A stretch of DNA of 64,000 bases from Solirubrobacterales bacterium (lineage in GTDB: Bacteria > Actinomycetota > Thermoleophilia > Solirubrobacterales > 70-9), in assembly GCA_016712175.1 (NCBI GenBank), contig JADJRQ010000001.1, forward strand, positions 248,001 to 312,000, written 5' to 3'. Positions 29,701 to 36,553 of the stretch are shown here, piece by piece (positions within the stretch are counted from its first letter, which is position 1; the number at the start of each line of letters is the position of its first letter). The notes beneath the pieces were generated by a model. It had not been told where the DNA came from, did not search any database, and saw only the letters and a program-made list of their open reading frames with translations. A program made the position numbers and the translations under genes.

Positions 29701-30256
29701 TCGAGAAGCCGGCCGGGCGGAGCGACGCGTCCGGGATCGCTTCGGCCAGGGCGATCGCACTGGCGACGACGATTGCCGGAGTGCGCTCGTCGCGGCCGAA
29801 CGAATCGAGCGCATCGATCCGCAGGCCGATCAGGTGAGGCGGTGGAGTCACCTGGGACGCGTAGCCGGTCCCGCGGGAAGGATACGAGCGCACCCGGCGA
29901 TCCCCGAGATAGGCCCGCAGCGACAGGGCAAGGTCCCGCGCCGAGCGGTCATCGGGGGTGACGATCAGCGCCGGGCGGTCTTCCAGCGCCCGGTCGTCTT
30001 CAAGCAAAGCGGCCAGCAGGGCCGGCCTCAGGGCGGAAGAAACCCGGGTTCTGACGCATTCGCCCCCGTCAGAGGCCGCACGAACCCGTCCCGCCAGGGA
30101 AATCACCCGGGGGTCCTCGAGAATTAAGTCGATGGAAGGTCGTAAGGACAGTCGACCACCCAGAGTAACTACTTCGGCTGGATTCCTCCGCCGCTTCGCT
30201 GGGCTTCTACCTGCCCTCGTCCTTCGTCGGCCGACCTGCCCTCGATGTCGTCCCAT
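26759..30256 (-). CDS. mfd: Transcription-repair coupling factor Mfd
   Basis: Removes stalled RNA polymerase and recruits UvrA to template-strand damage. The UvrB-homologous N-terminal module, RNA-polymerase interaction domain (RVGDYVVHEDHGVARFAG), helicase motifs GDVGYGKTEVAI (Walker A), LIVVDEEQRFG, SATPIPRTL and IIESGIDIP, and a C-terminal TRCF domain are all present. The start is uncertain. Homology begins near 30140 (LSLRPSIDLILEDP) with no ATG, GTG or TTG just ahead. The only upstream start is the ATG at 30256 inside the enoyl-CoA hydratase gene; the next one inside, GTG at 30106, would cut the conserved start. A hidden indel here is possible. Confidence 0.95.
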   Translation of the reverse strand: MGRHRGQVGRRRTRAGRSPAKRRRNPAEVVTLGGRLSLRPSIDLILEDPRVISLAGRVRAASDGGECVRTRVSSALRPALLAALLEDDRALEDRPALIVTPDDRSARDLALSLRAYLGDRRVRSYPSRGTGYASQVTPPPHLIGLRIDALDSFGRDERTPAIVVASAIALAEAIPDASLRPAGFSIEIGEEHELATIARDLDAAGYERVDQVTERGQFAIRGGILDVFAATEDRAARVEFFGDEIDSMRWFSTFTQRSLGDATRLDLAPAAELDVEHRELAELEIAGALEDGTPPNLAEVLPIEHFRAPLDLIPESAVVILAAEEEIEPALRDHWDDVTTAMHAADAQHLYEDVAGPLAERAAVVISRPVDGTTDESEELPFRAMLAETPARNIKEAEAEIEKLIGSGYRTMIAFESRGEAERTRYGMDRIDAKILDDGRLPPDPGVVLTEARIAEGFISPEMKIAVVPFRRLLHRKRRADERAPEGVRGRLTFSDLRVGDYVVHEDHGVARFAGFETREVGGITRDYLYLEYKGEDRVYVPTDQFAKLSRYAGSAGSPTLSALGGKKWLNMKARAQRAAAEIAGDLVNLYAERRTRSGHAFAADSEWQMQLEAAFPYRETADQIEAIEAVKSDMEAARPMDRLVCGDVGYGKTEVAIRAAVKAASDGMQVMILAPTTILAQQHLGTFRERLADLPFQVDGVSRLRKPAEVKEVIAAYGKGEVDILIGTHRLLSRDVRAKDLGLIVVDEEQRFGVKQKELLRQLKLKVDVLSMSATPIPRTLQMSMAGLRDISVIETPPEGRRPVRTYVGPWDEALVERAIKREVARDGQIFFLHNRVESLDEAAERLRALVPGLRVGVAHGQMEENELEKAMLTFMRGEADCLVATTIIESGIDIPAANTLIVERADHLGLAQAYQIRGRVGRSRERAFAYLLYPSEESLTPEASTRLATLADHTELGSGFKIAMRDLDIRGAGNLLGDEQSGHVAAVGFELYCQLIDEAVAEMSGRSPADEETQPVRLDVGVDAYLPVSYIPFEAAKIDVHRRIAGARRAGELRQIRDELADRFGLMPAEVDNLLTLQAARINLGEAGAEAVQFRGSKLNVSGMDLDSESAEKLRQAVPGALYDWKVREVSIRMESDPEVRLAGIAALAEACRDVRVDMLSDS

Positions 30257-30885
30257 TTATGGAGCAGGGCCTTGATGTTTGCGACTGACTCCGGGTCGTA
30301 ACCGGCGATCCGGCCGGCGAGGTCGAGGGCGGCGTTCTCGGTAGCGGCTCCCGGTGAGATCTGGTTCACCAAACCCAGCCGGAAGGCTTCGTCGCACTTG
30401 ATCACGTTCGAGCTGAGCAGCAGGTACTTCGCGGCGGACAGGCCGCAGAGGGTGACCAGTCGGGCCGGGCCGACCGGCACGCCGAGCGCGGCGCCGGGGA
30501 ATCGCATCTGGAGGTTTGATCCACCGATGCGGATGTCGCAGGCGATCGCGACTTCGGCACCACCGCCGACGGTATAGCCGTGACAGGCGGCGATCGTCGG
30601 CTTGGGGAAAGCCACCACTCCGTCGTAGAGGTCGGCGAAGAGCTGCATGCGCTCGATCCGGCCGGCTTCGTCGAGGTCTTCCTTGAGGTCTGCGCCGGCG
30701 GAGAACGCCATGTAGTCGGTCGAAGAGAAGACGAGGACCCGAACGGCTTCGTCGTCACGGGCGGACGCGATGTGCGCGTTCAGCTCGTTCAGCATCTCGA
30801 CGTTGATCGCATTCAGGACCTTCTGACGATCGAACTGGATCAGCGCGACCCCTCGATCATCGACTTCGTAAGTCGTGAGACTCAA
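30169..30885 (-). CDS. Enoyl-CoA hydratase/isomerase family protein
   Basis: 238 residues of the crotonase fold. The oxyanion-hole segments FSAGADLKED and HGYTVGGGAEVAIACDIRIG are clear. The position that carries the second catalytic Glu in true hydratases does not show an obvious Glu in this region (FPGAALGVPVGPARLV), so it may catalyse another crotonase-family reaction. The stop is inside the region upstream of mfd, and its ATG overlaps the pth stop, which places it in the pth-mfd transcript, an unusual location for a fatty-acid enzyme. Confidence 0.85.
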   Translation of the reverse strand: MSLTTYEVDDRGVALIQFDRQKVLNAINVEMLNELNAHIASARDDEAVRVLVFSSTDYMAFSAGADLKEDLDEAGRIERMQLFADLYDGVVAFPKPTIAACHGYTVGGGAEVAIACDIRIGGSNLQMRFPGAALGVPVGPARLVTLCGLSAAKYLLLSSNVIKCDEAFRLGLVNQISPGAATENAALDLAGRIAGYDPESVANIKALLHKWDDIEGRSADEGRGQVEAQRSGGGIQPK

Positions 30886-31487
30886 TTCTCCTCCTCGCCG
30901 GGTTCAGTGGCATTGAGCTTTTCGATCAATCTCTCCGTCTCGGTGGCAGCCTCGGAAATCAACGCTTCGACCTGGTCCTTCGGCTCCGAGAACCGGCCGA
31001 GCACGTACCCGGCTACGCGGTCGGGGTCGGTCGAGTCGGGCCGGTCGACGCCGACCCGGACGCGCCAGAAGTCGGGGCTGCCGAATCCGGCCTTCAGGCT
31101 CTTCAGGCCGTTGTGGCCGGCGAGGCCACCTCCGAGGCGGGTGCGGACGTCCCCGAACGGCAGGTCGATCTCGTCGTGGACCACGATGACCCGGTCGAGC
31201 GGAACCTTCTTGCTGCCGAGCACGGGGCCGGCCGACTTGCCGGACTCGTTCATGTAGGTCAGCGGCCGGAGCAGGAAGACGCGGGGGCCGCCGGGACCAG
31301 TGCGGCCTTCGGAGATCAGACCCCTGTACTTCTCCTTCGACCGGGAAAGTCCCCAGCGGTCGATCAGCGCCTCAGCGACCATGAAACCAGCGTTGTGCCG
31401 GCTCCGCTCATACTCGCGACCCGGATTTCCGAGCCCAATGACTAGAAACGGTGCATCATCACCGACAGACCGGCGGAACAGCGTCAG
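30882..31487 (-). CDS. pth: Peptidyl-tRNA hydrolase (start codon apparently CTG)
   Basis: Releases peptides from tRNA. The product reads FLVIGLGNPGREYERSRHNAGF, carrying the catalytic His, followed by LRPLTYMNESG, VVHDEIDLPFG and GGGLAGHNGLKS. No ATG, GTG or TTG precedes the conserved start in frame. Between the rplY stop and FLVIGLGN lie only CTG codons, and the first sits 6 nt after GAGGAG, which makes it a plausible CTG start at 31487. The first internal ATG (31382) would delete the catalytic His, so it is not the start. A base-call error in a real ATG or GTG is also possible. Length about 201 residues, normal for the family. Confidence 0.9.
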   Translation of the reverse strand: MTLFRRSVGDDAPFLVIGLGNPGREYERSRHNAGFMVAEALIDRWGLSRSKEKYRGLISEGRTGPGGPRVFLLRPLTYMNESGKSAGPVLGSKKVPLDRVIVVHDEIDLPFGDVRTRLGGGLAGHNGLKSLKAGFGSPDFWRVRVGVDRPDSTDPDRVAGYVLGRFSEPKDQVEALISEAATETERLIEKLNATEPGEEEN

Positions 31488-31490
31488 GGT

Positions 31491-32201
31491 TTACTCCTCG
31501 TTCGAAGATTCGCCGGAGTCGCTGTCGCCTTCGCCGTCTGTGGAGTCGCCACCTTCGCCTTCTTCCGCGCCTTCGGCTCCTTCTTCGCCGACCAGTTCCG
31601 GATCGACTTCGACTTCTTCGGGCTCCTCCTCGACGCGCGGCGGCGAGAGGGTGACCAGGGTGACTTCGGTGTGCTCCATGTCAGTGATGACTTCAAGTTC
31701 ACCGGGGACGATCAGGTTCTCGAGGGTCAACGTGTCGTTGATCTCCATCTCGGAGACGTCGAGGGAGATGCTGTCGGGAATATCTGTCGGCAGCGCTTCG
31801 ACCGTGACTTCACGCGTGACGTGTTCGAGCACGCCGCCCTGCTTGTTGCCGGGGGCGTCCTCTTCACCTTCGAGCGTGATCAGGACATCGGCCTGAATCT
31901 TGACGTCGAGGCGGACCTTCTGAAGATCGAGATGCTGGAGATCACCGCGCACCGGGTGGTGCTGCTGCTCCTTGACGACGACCGGAACCGCGTCGGAACC
32001 TTCGATCTGGAGATCGAAAAGAGCGTGGCCTGCACCGAGGATAACCCTCGCTTCACGACTTTCGACCTGAAAGCTGACGGCATCATTGCCCTCGGAATAG
32101 ACGACTCCGGGGACCTTTCCGTCGCGGCGGAGGCGACGAGTTATCCGGGAGCCGAATTCATTGCGGGTAGATGCGTTGAGAGTTGCTCGTGTCGAAGACA
32201 T
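31491..32201 (-). CDS. rplY: Ribosomal protein bL25, long CTC form
   Basis: Binds 5S rRNA. The N-terminal L25 domain (TRNEFGSRITRRLRRDGKVPGVVY) is followed by the beta-rich TL5/CTC domain (HPVRGDLQHLDLQKV, VTREVTVEALPTDIP) and a long acidic Glu/Gly tail of about 50 residues. Total 236 residues from the ATG at 32201; an ATG 15 nt upstream is possible. The pth coding region begins within 6 nt of its stop, so the two are co-translated. Its own upstream region faces the ABC1 gene in divergent orientation. Confidence 0.93.
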   Translation of the reverse strand: MSSTRATLNASTRNEFGSRITRRLRRDGKVPGVVYSEGNDAVSFQVESREARVILGAGHALFDLQIEGSDAVPVVVKEQQHHPVRGDLQHLDLQKVRLDVKIQADVLITLEGEEDAPGNKQGGVLEHVTREVTVEALPTDIPDSISLDVSEMEINDTLTLENLIVPGELEVITDMEHTEVTLVTLSPPRVEEEPEEVEVDPELVGEEGAEGAEEGEGGDSTDGEGDSDSGESSNEE

Positions 32202-32239
32202 AGGACGGGGAAGCATAGAGAAGCCCGTACGCTTAAGGC

Positions 32240-33655
32240 ATGGCGGATGACTCCAAAATTCCCAAAGGCCGAGTCCGCAGGTGAGCGAAGCTGGGTTCGG
32301 TGATCGGTGGACAGGGCGCCCGATACGCCGGCACCAAAGCCTCGAACCTCGTTCGCAAGGGGGATTCGGCCCAGGAAAAGCTGGACGCACGCCACATGGA
32401 GACGGCCATGAAGATGGTCGAAGCTCTCGGCCAGATGAAAGGCGCCGCGATGAAGATCGGGCAGTTTGCCTCCTTCATCGACACTGACTTCATCCCCGAG
32501 GAATACCGCGAGACTTACCAGGAACAGTTGGCGAAACTGCGCACCGACGCCCCTTCGATGCCCTGGGAGGACGTGGTCAAGGTCCTCGAAGAGGAGTACG
32601 ACGGCGTGCCGCTCGACGAAATGTTCGCTTCGATCGAGCACGAGGCCGTCGCGGCCGCTTCGATCGGCCAGGTCCACAAGGCCGTGCTCCTCGACGGCCG
32701 GGTGGTTGCGGTCAAGATTCAGTATCCGGGTGTTGCCGAAGCCCTCGAATCGGACCTGCGAAACGCCGGCATGCTGGTCCATCTGGCCCGTGCCCTCGCC
32801 CCCGGCCTGGACGCCAAGGAAGTGGTCAAAGAGCTGCGCGAGCGGGTCCTCGAAGAGCTCGACTACGAGTACGAAGCGCAGAACCAGCGCTCCTTCGCGC
32901 GGGCCTACCGCGACCATCCCTTCATCTTCGTACCCGACGTCATCACCCGGCTTTCGCGGCGCAAGGTGCTGGTCACCGAGTTCGTCGAAGGAATCGGATT
33001 CGATGAAGTAAAAGAACTCAGCCAGAAGGAGCGCAGCCGCTTTGGCGAGATCATTTTCCGCGGCAGCTTCGGTTCGATCTACCACCTGCAGCACTTCAAC
33101 GCCGACCCTCACCCGGGCAACTACATCCTCATGGACGACAACCGGATCGCTTTTCTCGACTTCGGCATGACCAAGAAGCTCGACCGCGAACAGATCGAGC
33201 TCGAGCAGCGCGCGGTCGATGCGGTCGTGCGGGACGATGCCGAAGGCCTGCGTGACGCCCTCCACAACCTCGGCTTCATCAAGAAGCCGTCGAAGCTCGA
33301 CGCCGAGCATCTGATGAACCACGTCAAGGCGATCGGCGGCTGGTACATGGAGGACAAGGAGATCGAGGTCAATCCGAATCTGGTCATGAAGATGATCGAA
33401 GTGACGCACGACCCCCGGTCCGAGTACTTCGACCTGATGCGTCGCGAATCGATCCCGGCCGAGGAGCTGATGGGCCGTCGCATGGAGATCGGAGTCTTCG
33501 CCGTGCTCGGCCAGTTGCGGGCGAAACGAAACTGGTACCGGATCATGCGGGAATGGGTTTACGCAGACAAACCGGCGACCGAACTCGGCAAGCTGGAGTG
33601 GGAGTACTTCAAGTCCCGCGGGGTCGAGCAGGTCCCGGGTATCAGGGAGGGGTAA
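32240..33655 (+). CDS. ABC1/UbiB atypical kinase (in-frame TGA near start)
   Basis: A UbiB/ABC1-family ATPase of about 470 residues. KxGQ motif region: GAAMKIGQFASFIDTDFIPE; then VEHEAVAAASIGQVHKA-type EHEAVAAASIGQVH, VAVKIQYPGV, the ExD region of ELDYEYEAQNQ, NADPHPGN and FLDFGMTKKL. An ATG at 32240 begins MADDSKIPKGRVRR, as in related actinobacterial proteins, but codon 15 is TGA (32282-32284), after which AKLGSVIGGQ continues in the same frame. Either this base is an error or translation starts at the GTG at 32300. It faces rplY and is followed by hairpin repeat copy 1. Confidence 0.9.
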
Positions 33656-33657
33656 GG

Positions 33658-33715
33658 CACCCAAACCGCTTCGCTCATGAAGATGAAATGTCAGTTTCGC
33701 TGTGCGGTTTGGGTG
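33658..33715 (-). repeat. 58-nt covarying hairpin repeat, copy 1
   Basis: Twelve bases at 33658-33669 pair with 33704-33715. Compared with copies 2 and 3, two stem base pairs change together (CCAAACCGC with GCGGTTTGG). The loop shares the AGCGAAACTGACATTTCATC core with copy 2. It lies 2 bp after the ABC1 stop and in the opposite orientation to copies 2 and 3. Confidence 0.88.
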
Positions 33716-33749
33716 GTGGTCCGTGGACGCCAAGCGCTAGATTGAACCC

Positions 33750-34622
33750 ATGAAACGCATCAAGAGTGGCTGGCAGCTGACCAAGAAGAGCTGGGCGATC
33801 CTCAAGGATGAGCCTGGCCTGAGCAAGTTCCCGATCGTCGGCGGTGTCATCGCCCTGCTTGTTGCGATCGTGCTGATCGGACCCGGCCTGTACTTCGTCG
33901 ATGCCGACCCGATCGCGCTCGGCGTCGTCCTGATCGCGATCGGCACCTACCTCTCCGCTTTCGTCATCTATTACTTCGCGGTCGGCCTGGCCCACAACGC
34001 CGATCGCCGCATGCACGGCGAAGAAGTCGAATTCAGGGACGGCATGGCGCTGGCCAGCTCAAGAATGTCGGCCATCGCCGGCTGGGCTTTCGTCGCCACA
34101 GTGGTCATGACCGTGATTCGGGCGGTCCAGGAGCGCTTCGGTGCCGCCGGGGCAATCGTCGGCGGCCTGGCCGGCGCCGCCTGGGGCGTCCTGTCCTTTC
34201 TCGCGGTTCCGGTGATCGCAATGGAAGGTACCGGGCCAATCGGAACTCTCAAGCGCTGCGGCAACCTGGTCAAGAATGGCTGGGGCGAGCAGGTGACGGG
34301 CACCATCGCGATTGGCGGCATCGTTTTCGTGCTCGGCTTCCTGCCCGGGATTCTGTTAATCGTCGGCGGTGTCTTCGCCTTCGCCAGCACCGCGGCAGGA
34401 GGCGGCGCGCTGGTCGCAATCGGCGCGGTCATCCTGATCATCGCCGCGCTGATCCAGCAGGCCCTTTCCACCATCTTCGGAGTCGCGCTCTACCGCTACG
34501 TCTCAACCAAGGAAGCCGTCGGTGGTTTCACTGCCGAAGAGATGCAGAGCGCCGTGCGGACAAAAAAAGGCCACCTGGGCAGCGGACCCGGCATGCCTTC
34601 CACGTCGTCTTCCACCATCTAG
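33750..34622 (+). CDS. DUF6159-like polytopic membrane protein
   Basis: 290 residues with about six hydrophobic spans. It begins MKRIKSGWQLTKKSWAILKDE, and the charged N-terminal segment plus repeated Gly/Ala/Val helices resemble the DUF6159 family (recognised by pattern only). The loop GHNADRR-type region HNADRRMHGEEVEF precedes the second half. C-terminus is polar and Ser-rich. Function unknown. Its stop is 19 bp before repeat copy 2. It lies in the accessory insertion between rplY and prs. Confidence 0.75.
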   Translation: MKRIKSGWQLTKKSWAILKDEPGLSKFPIVGGVIALLVAIVLIGPGLYFVDADPIALGVVLIAIGTYLSAFVIYYFAVGLAHNADRRMHGEEVEFRDGMALASSRMSAIAGWAFVATVVMTVIRAVQERFGAAGAIVGGLAGAAWGVLSFLAVPVIAMEGTGPIGTLKRCGNLVKNGWGEQVTGTIAIGGIVFVLGFLPGILLIVGGVFAFASTAAGGGALVAIGAVILIIAALIQQALSTIFGVALYRYVSTKEAVGGFTAEEMQSAVRTKKGHLGSGPGMPSTSSSTI

Positions 34623-34641
34623 ACCCGCCCCGTTACGCCAC

Positions 34642-34699
34642 CATCCAAGTCGCACAGCGAAACTGACATTTCATCAACATGAGCGAAGCGACTTGGATG
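34642..34699 (+). repeat. 58-nt covarying hairpin repeat, copy 2
   Basis: Bases 34642-34653 pair with 34688-34699 (CATCCAAGTCGC with GCGACTTGGATG, 12 bp). The 34-nt loop is nearly identical to that of copy 1. It lies between two convergent genes, 19 bp past one stop and 2 bp before the other. Confidence 0.9.
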
Positions 34700-34701
34700 C
34701 T

Positions 34702-35433
34702 TTATTGAAAAAGCCTTGGGTCGTTTGAGCAGATTCCGTCGACTCCCAGCGCGAGCATCTTTTCGATCAGTTCGCGGTCGTCGATCGTCCAGACGTTCAG
34801 CTTCACTCCGGCCGCTTTGGTCACCTTGACCAGGGCCGGAGTCGCCACACCGTAGAACGCCCAGATCGCTTCGATCTCGACCCCCAGCTCGGGGATACCT
34901 TTGCGAACGATGCGGGGCATGCGCTTGCGAACGGAGGCGAGGCCGATCAGCAGCACGGGCTTCATCCAGACCGGCTTCGAGAGCCAGTCCTTCGTCACCT
35001 TCGGCACGGTCCAGCCGAGGCTGATCTCGGGAGCCAGGTGGCCGATCGCCATGACGGTCGAGACCTCCATTGTCGAAACGGTGATGCGGTCGGCGATTCC
35101 GTGTCCCCGCACCGCTTCGACGATCTCGTCCTCGCGTCCCGGCAGCTTGATGTCGAGGTTGATGACCACTCTGTCGAGTGGAGGCCGGGTGAAAGCTTCG
35201 AGCGCGTCGTAGAGGGTAAGTTCTTCCTTGGCCTCGGCCGCGTGCCAGTCGTGGGCGACCACCAGCGGCGTGCGCTCGTCCGGCGGCAAGTCGGGATGAC
35301 CGCTCTTCAGCCAGAGAACGTCGAGTTCGATCACGTCCACGCCAATTTCGACCGCCTTCTCGAAGCTGGCGATGGTGTTTCCGGGCACCAGGGCGTCGGC
35401 ACCTTTGTGTCCGATCCGCGTAAACGCCTTCAC
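34702..35433 (-). CDS. Glycerophosphodiester phosphodiesterase-like (GDPD)
   Basis: A TIM-barrel enzyme hydrolysing glycerophosphodiesters. GHKGADALVPGNTIASFEKAV, DVIELDVL, VAHDW and the late KLNVWTIDD and GVDGICSNDP are the family motifs; the catalytic His pair is in GHKG and VAHD. No signal peptide is seen, so the enzyme appears cytoplasmic. GTG at 35433 is the start; the open frame continues upstream only through the repeat copy 3, which is not coding. The stop TAA is part of the region beside repeat copy 2. Its gene is flanked on both sides by hairpin repeats. Confidence 0.9.
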   Translation of the reverse strand: MKAFTRIGHKGADALVPGNTIASFEKAVEIGVDVIELDVLWLKSGHPDLPPDERTPLVVAHDWHAAEAKEELTLYDALEAFTRPPLDRVVINLDIKLPGREDEIVEAVRGHGIADRITVSTMEVSTVMAIGHLAPEISLGWTVPKVTKDWLSKPVWMKPVLLIGLASVRKRMPRIVRKGIPELGVEIEAIWAFYGVATPALVKVTKAAGVKLNVWTIDDRELIEKMLALGVDGICSNDPRLFQ

Positions 35434-35441
35434 GAAATCAC

Positions 35442-35499
35442 CATCCAAGTCGCACAGTGAGACCATTCATTTCTTCTACCGAGCGAAGCGACTTGGATG
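35442..35499 (+). repeat. 58-nt covarying hairpin repeat, copy 3
   Basis: Bases 35442-35453 pair with 35488-35499; the stem is identical to copy 2, while the inner loop is more divergent (GTGAGACCATTCATTTCTTC). An extra partial copy of the right arm (ACTTGGATGCCTT) follows at once. It sits 8 bp upstream of the phosphodiesterase start and 22 bp past the prs stop. Confidence 0.85.
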
Positions 35500-35521
35500 C
35501 CTTATTGACTTGGATGCCTTG

Positions 35522-36553
35522 CTAAAAGAGCTGGTTTTCGCCGGCGAAGATCTCGGAGACTGAATCGTCGGTGAAGATGCGTCGGATCGAGTCGGCGAGG
35601 GTTCCTGCGGTCGAAAGGACGGTGATGTTGTCCGGGGCACCCTTGCGCAGTGGGATCGTGTCGGTGACCAGAATCTTCTCGAGGCCCGAGTTCGCATAGG
35701 GCAGGCGCTCGAAGGCTGAGCCGGAGAACACGCCGTGGGTGGCGCAGGCGATGACGCTCGAGGCGCCTTCGTCGAGCACCGTCCGGGCTGCCGCGCAAAG
35801 CGTGCCGGCGGTGTCGATCATGTCGTCAGAGATGACCGCGATCTTGTCCTTGACGTCGCCGACCACGTAGCCGATCTCGGCGACCTGCTGGGCGGGGCGC
35901 TCCTTTTCCATGATCGCCCACTCGGTGCCGATCTTCCGGGCGAAGTTGCGAGCGGCCTTGGCGCGGCCGGCGTCCGGTGACACCACGACCAGGTCCTCGG
36001 CGTTGTACTGGTCCGTGAACCACTGGGTGAGCATCGGCTGCGCGGTCATGTGGTCGACCGGGATCGTGAAGAAGCCCTGGATCTGGCCGGCGTGAAGGTC
36101 CATGGTCAAGACGCGGTCGATGCCGACCGATTCGAGCGTCCGGGCCACGACCCGGGCGGTGATCGGCTCGCGGGGGGCCGACTTCTTGTCCTGGCGCGCA
36201 TAGCCGAACCAGGGCATCACCGCAATGATCCGGTGGGCCGAAGCGCCCTGGGCAGCATCAGCCATGATCATCAGCTCCATCAGGGCGTCGTTCGGAGTCA
36301 TGCCTGTTTCTTCGTTGGAGCAGGTCGACTGCACCAGGAAGACGTCCGCACCACGGATCGACTCTTCGTAGCGTCCGTAAATCTCACCGTCGGAGAAGGT
36401 CTTCAAGGTCACGTCGCCGAGGCTCAGGGAGAGCTTCGAGGCGATCTTGGAAGCAAGGTCAAGGGAACTGCGTCCGCCGAAGACCATTGCCCGCTTCGAA
36501 TAATCGTGCGGGATCGTCGTCGAGTCAGCGGCTGTCGGCTCGGTGATGCTCAC
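35522..36553 (-). CDS. prs: Ribose-phosphate pyrophosphokinase
   Basis: Makes PRPP from ribose 5-phosphate and ATP. 343 residues, slightly longer than the usual 315 because of an N-terminal extension. Visible signatures: FSDGEIYGRYEESIRG, MPWFGYARQD, DLHAGQIQGFF, VVSPDAGRAKAA and the PRPP loop ISDDMIDTAGTL. The ATG overlaps the glmU stop by 4 nt, so the two are translationally coupled, an order kept in many actinobacteria. The gene ends 22 bp before repeat copy 3. Confidence 0.95.
   Translation of the reverse strand: MSITEPTAADSTTIPHDYSKRAMVFGGRSSLDLASKIASKLSLSLGDVTLKTFSDGEIYGRYEESIRGADVFLVQSTCSNEETGMTPNDALMELMIMADAAQGASAHRIIAVMPWFGYARQDKKSAPREPITARVVARTLESVGIDRVLTMDLHAGQIQGFFTIPVDHMTAQPMLTQWFTDQYNAEDLVVVSPDAGRAKAARNFARKIGTEWAIMEKERPAQQVAEIGYVVGDVKDKIAVISDDMIDTAGTLCAAARTVLDEGASSVIACATHGVFSGSAFERLPYANSGLEKILVTDTIPLRKGAPDNITVLSTAGTLADSIRRIFTDDSVSEIFAGENQLF

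Noticed and set aside
30106..30256. N-terminal 50 residues of Mfd as a separate gene or domain
   Set aside because: This stretch overlaps the enoyl-CoA hydratase gene and has no family resemblance; it is more likely a consequence of an uncertain start.
32141..33733. A 530-codon minus-strand frame opposite the ABC1 gene
   Set aside because: Composition follows the antisense of a conserved kinase whose motifs are all present on the plus strand.
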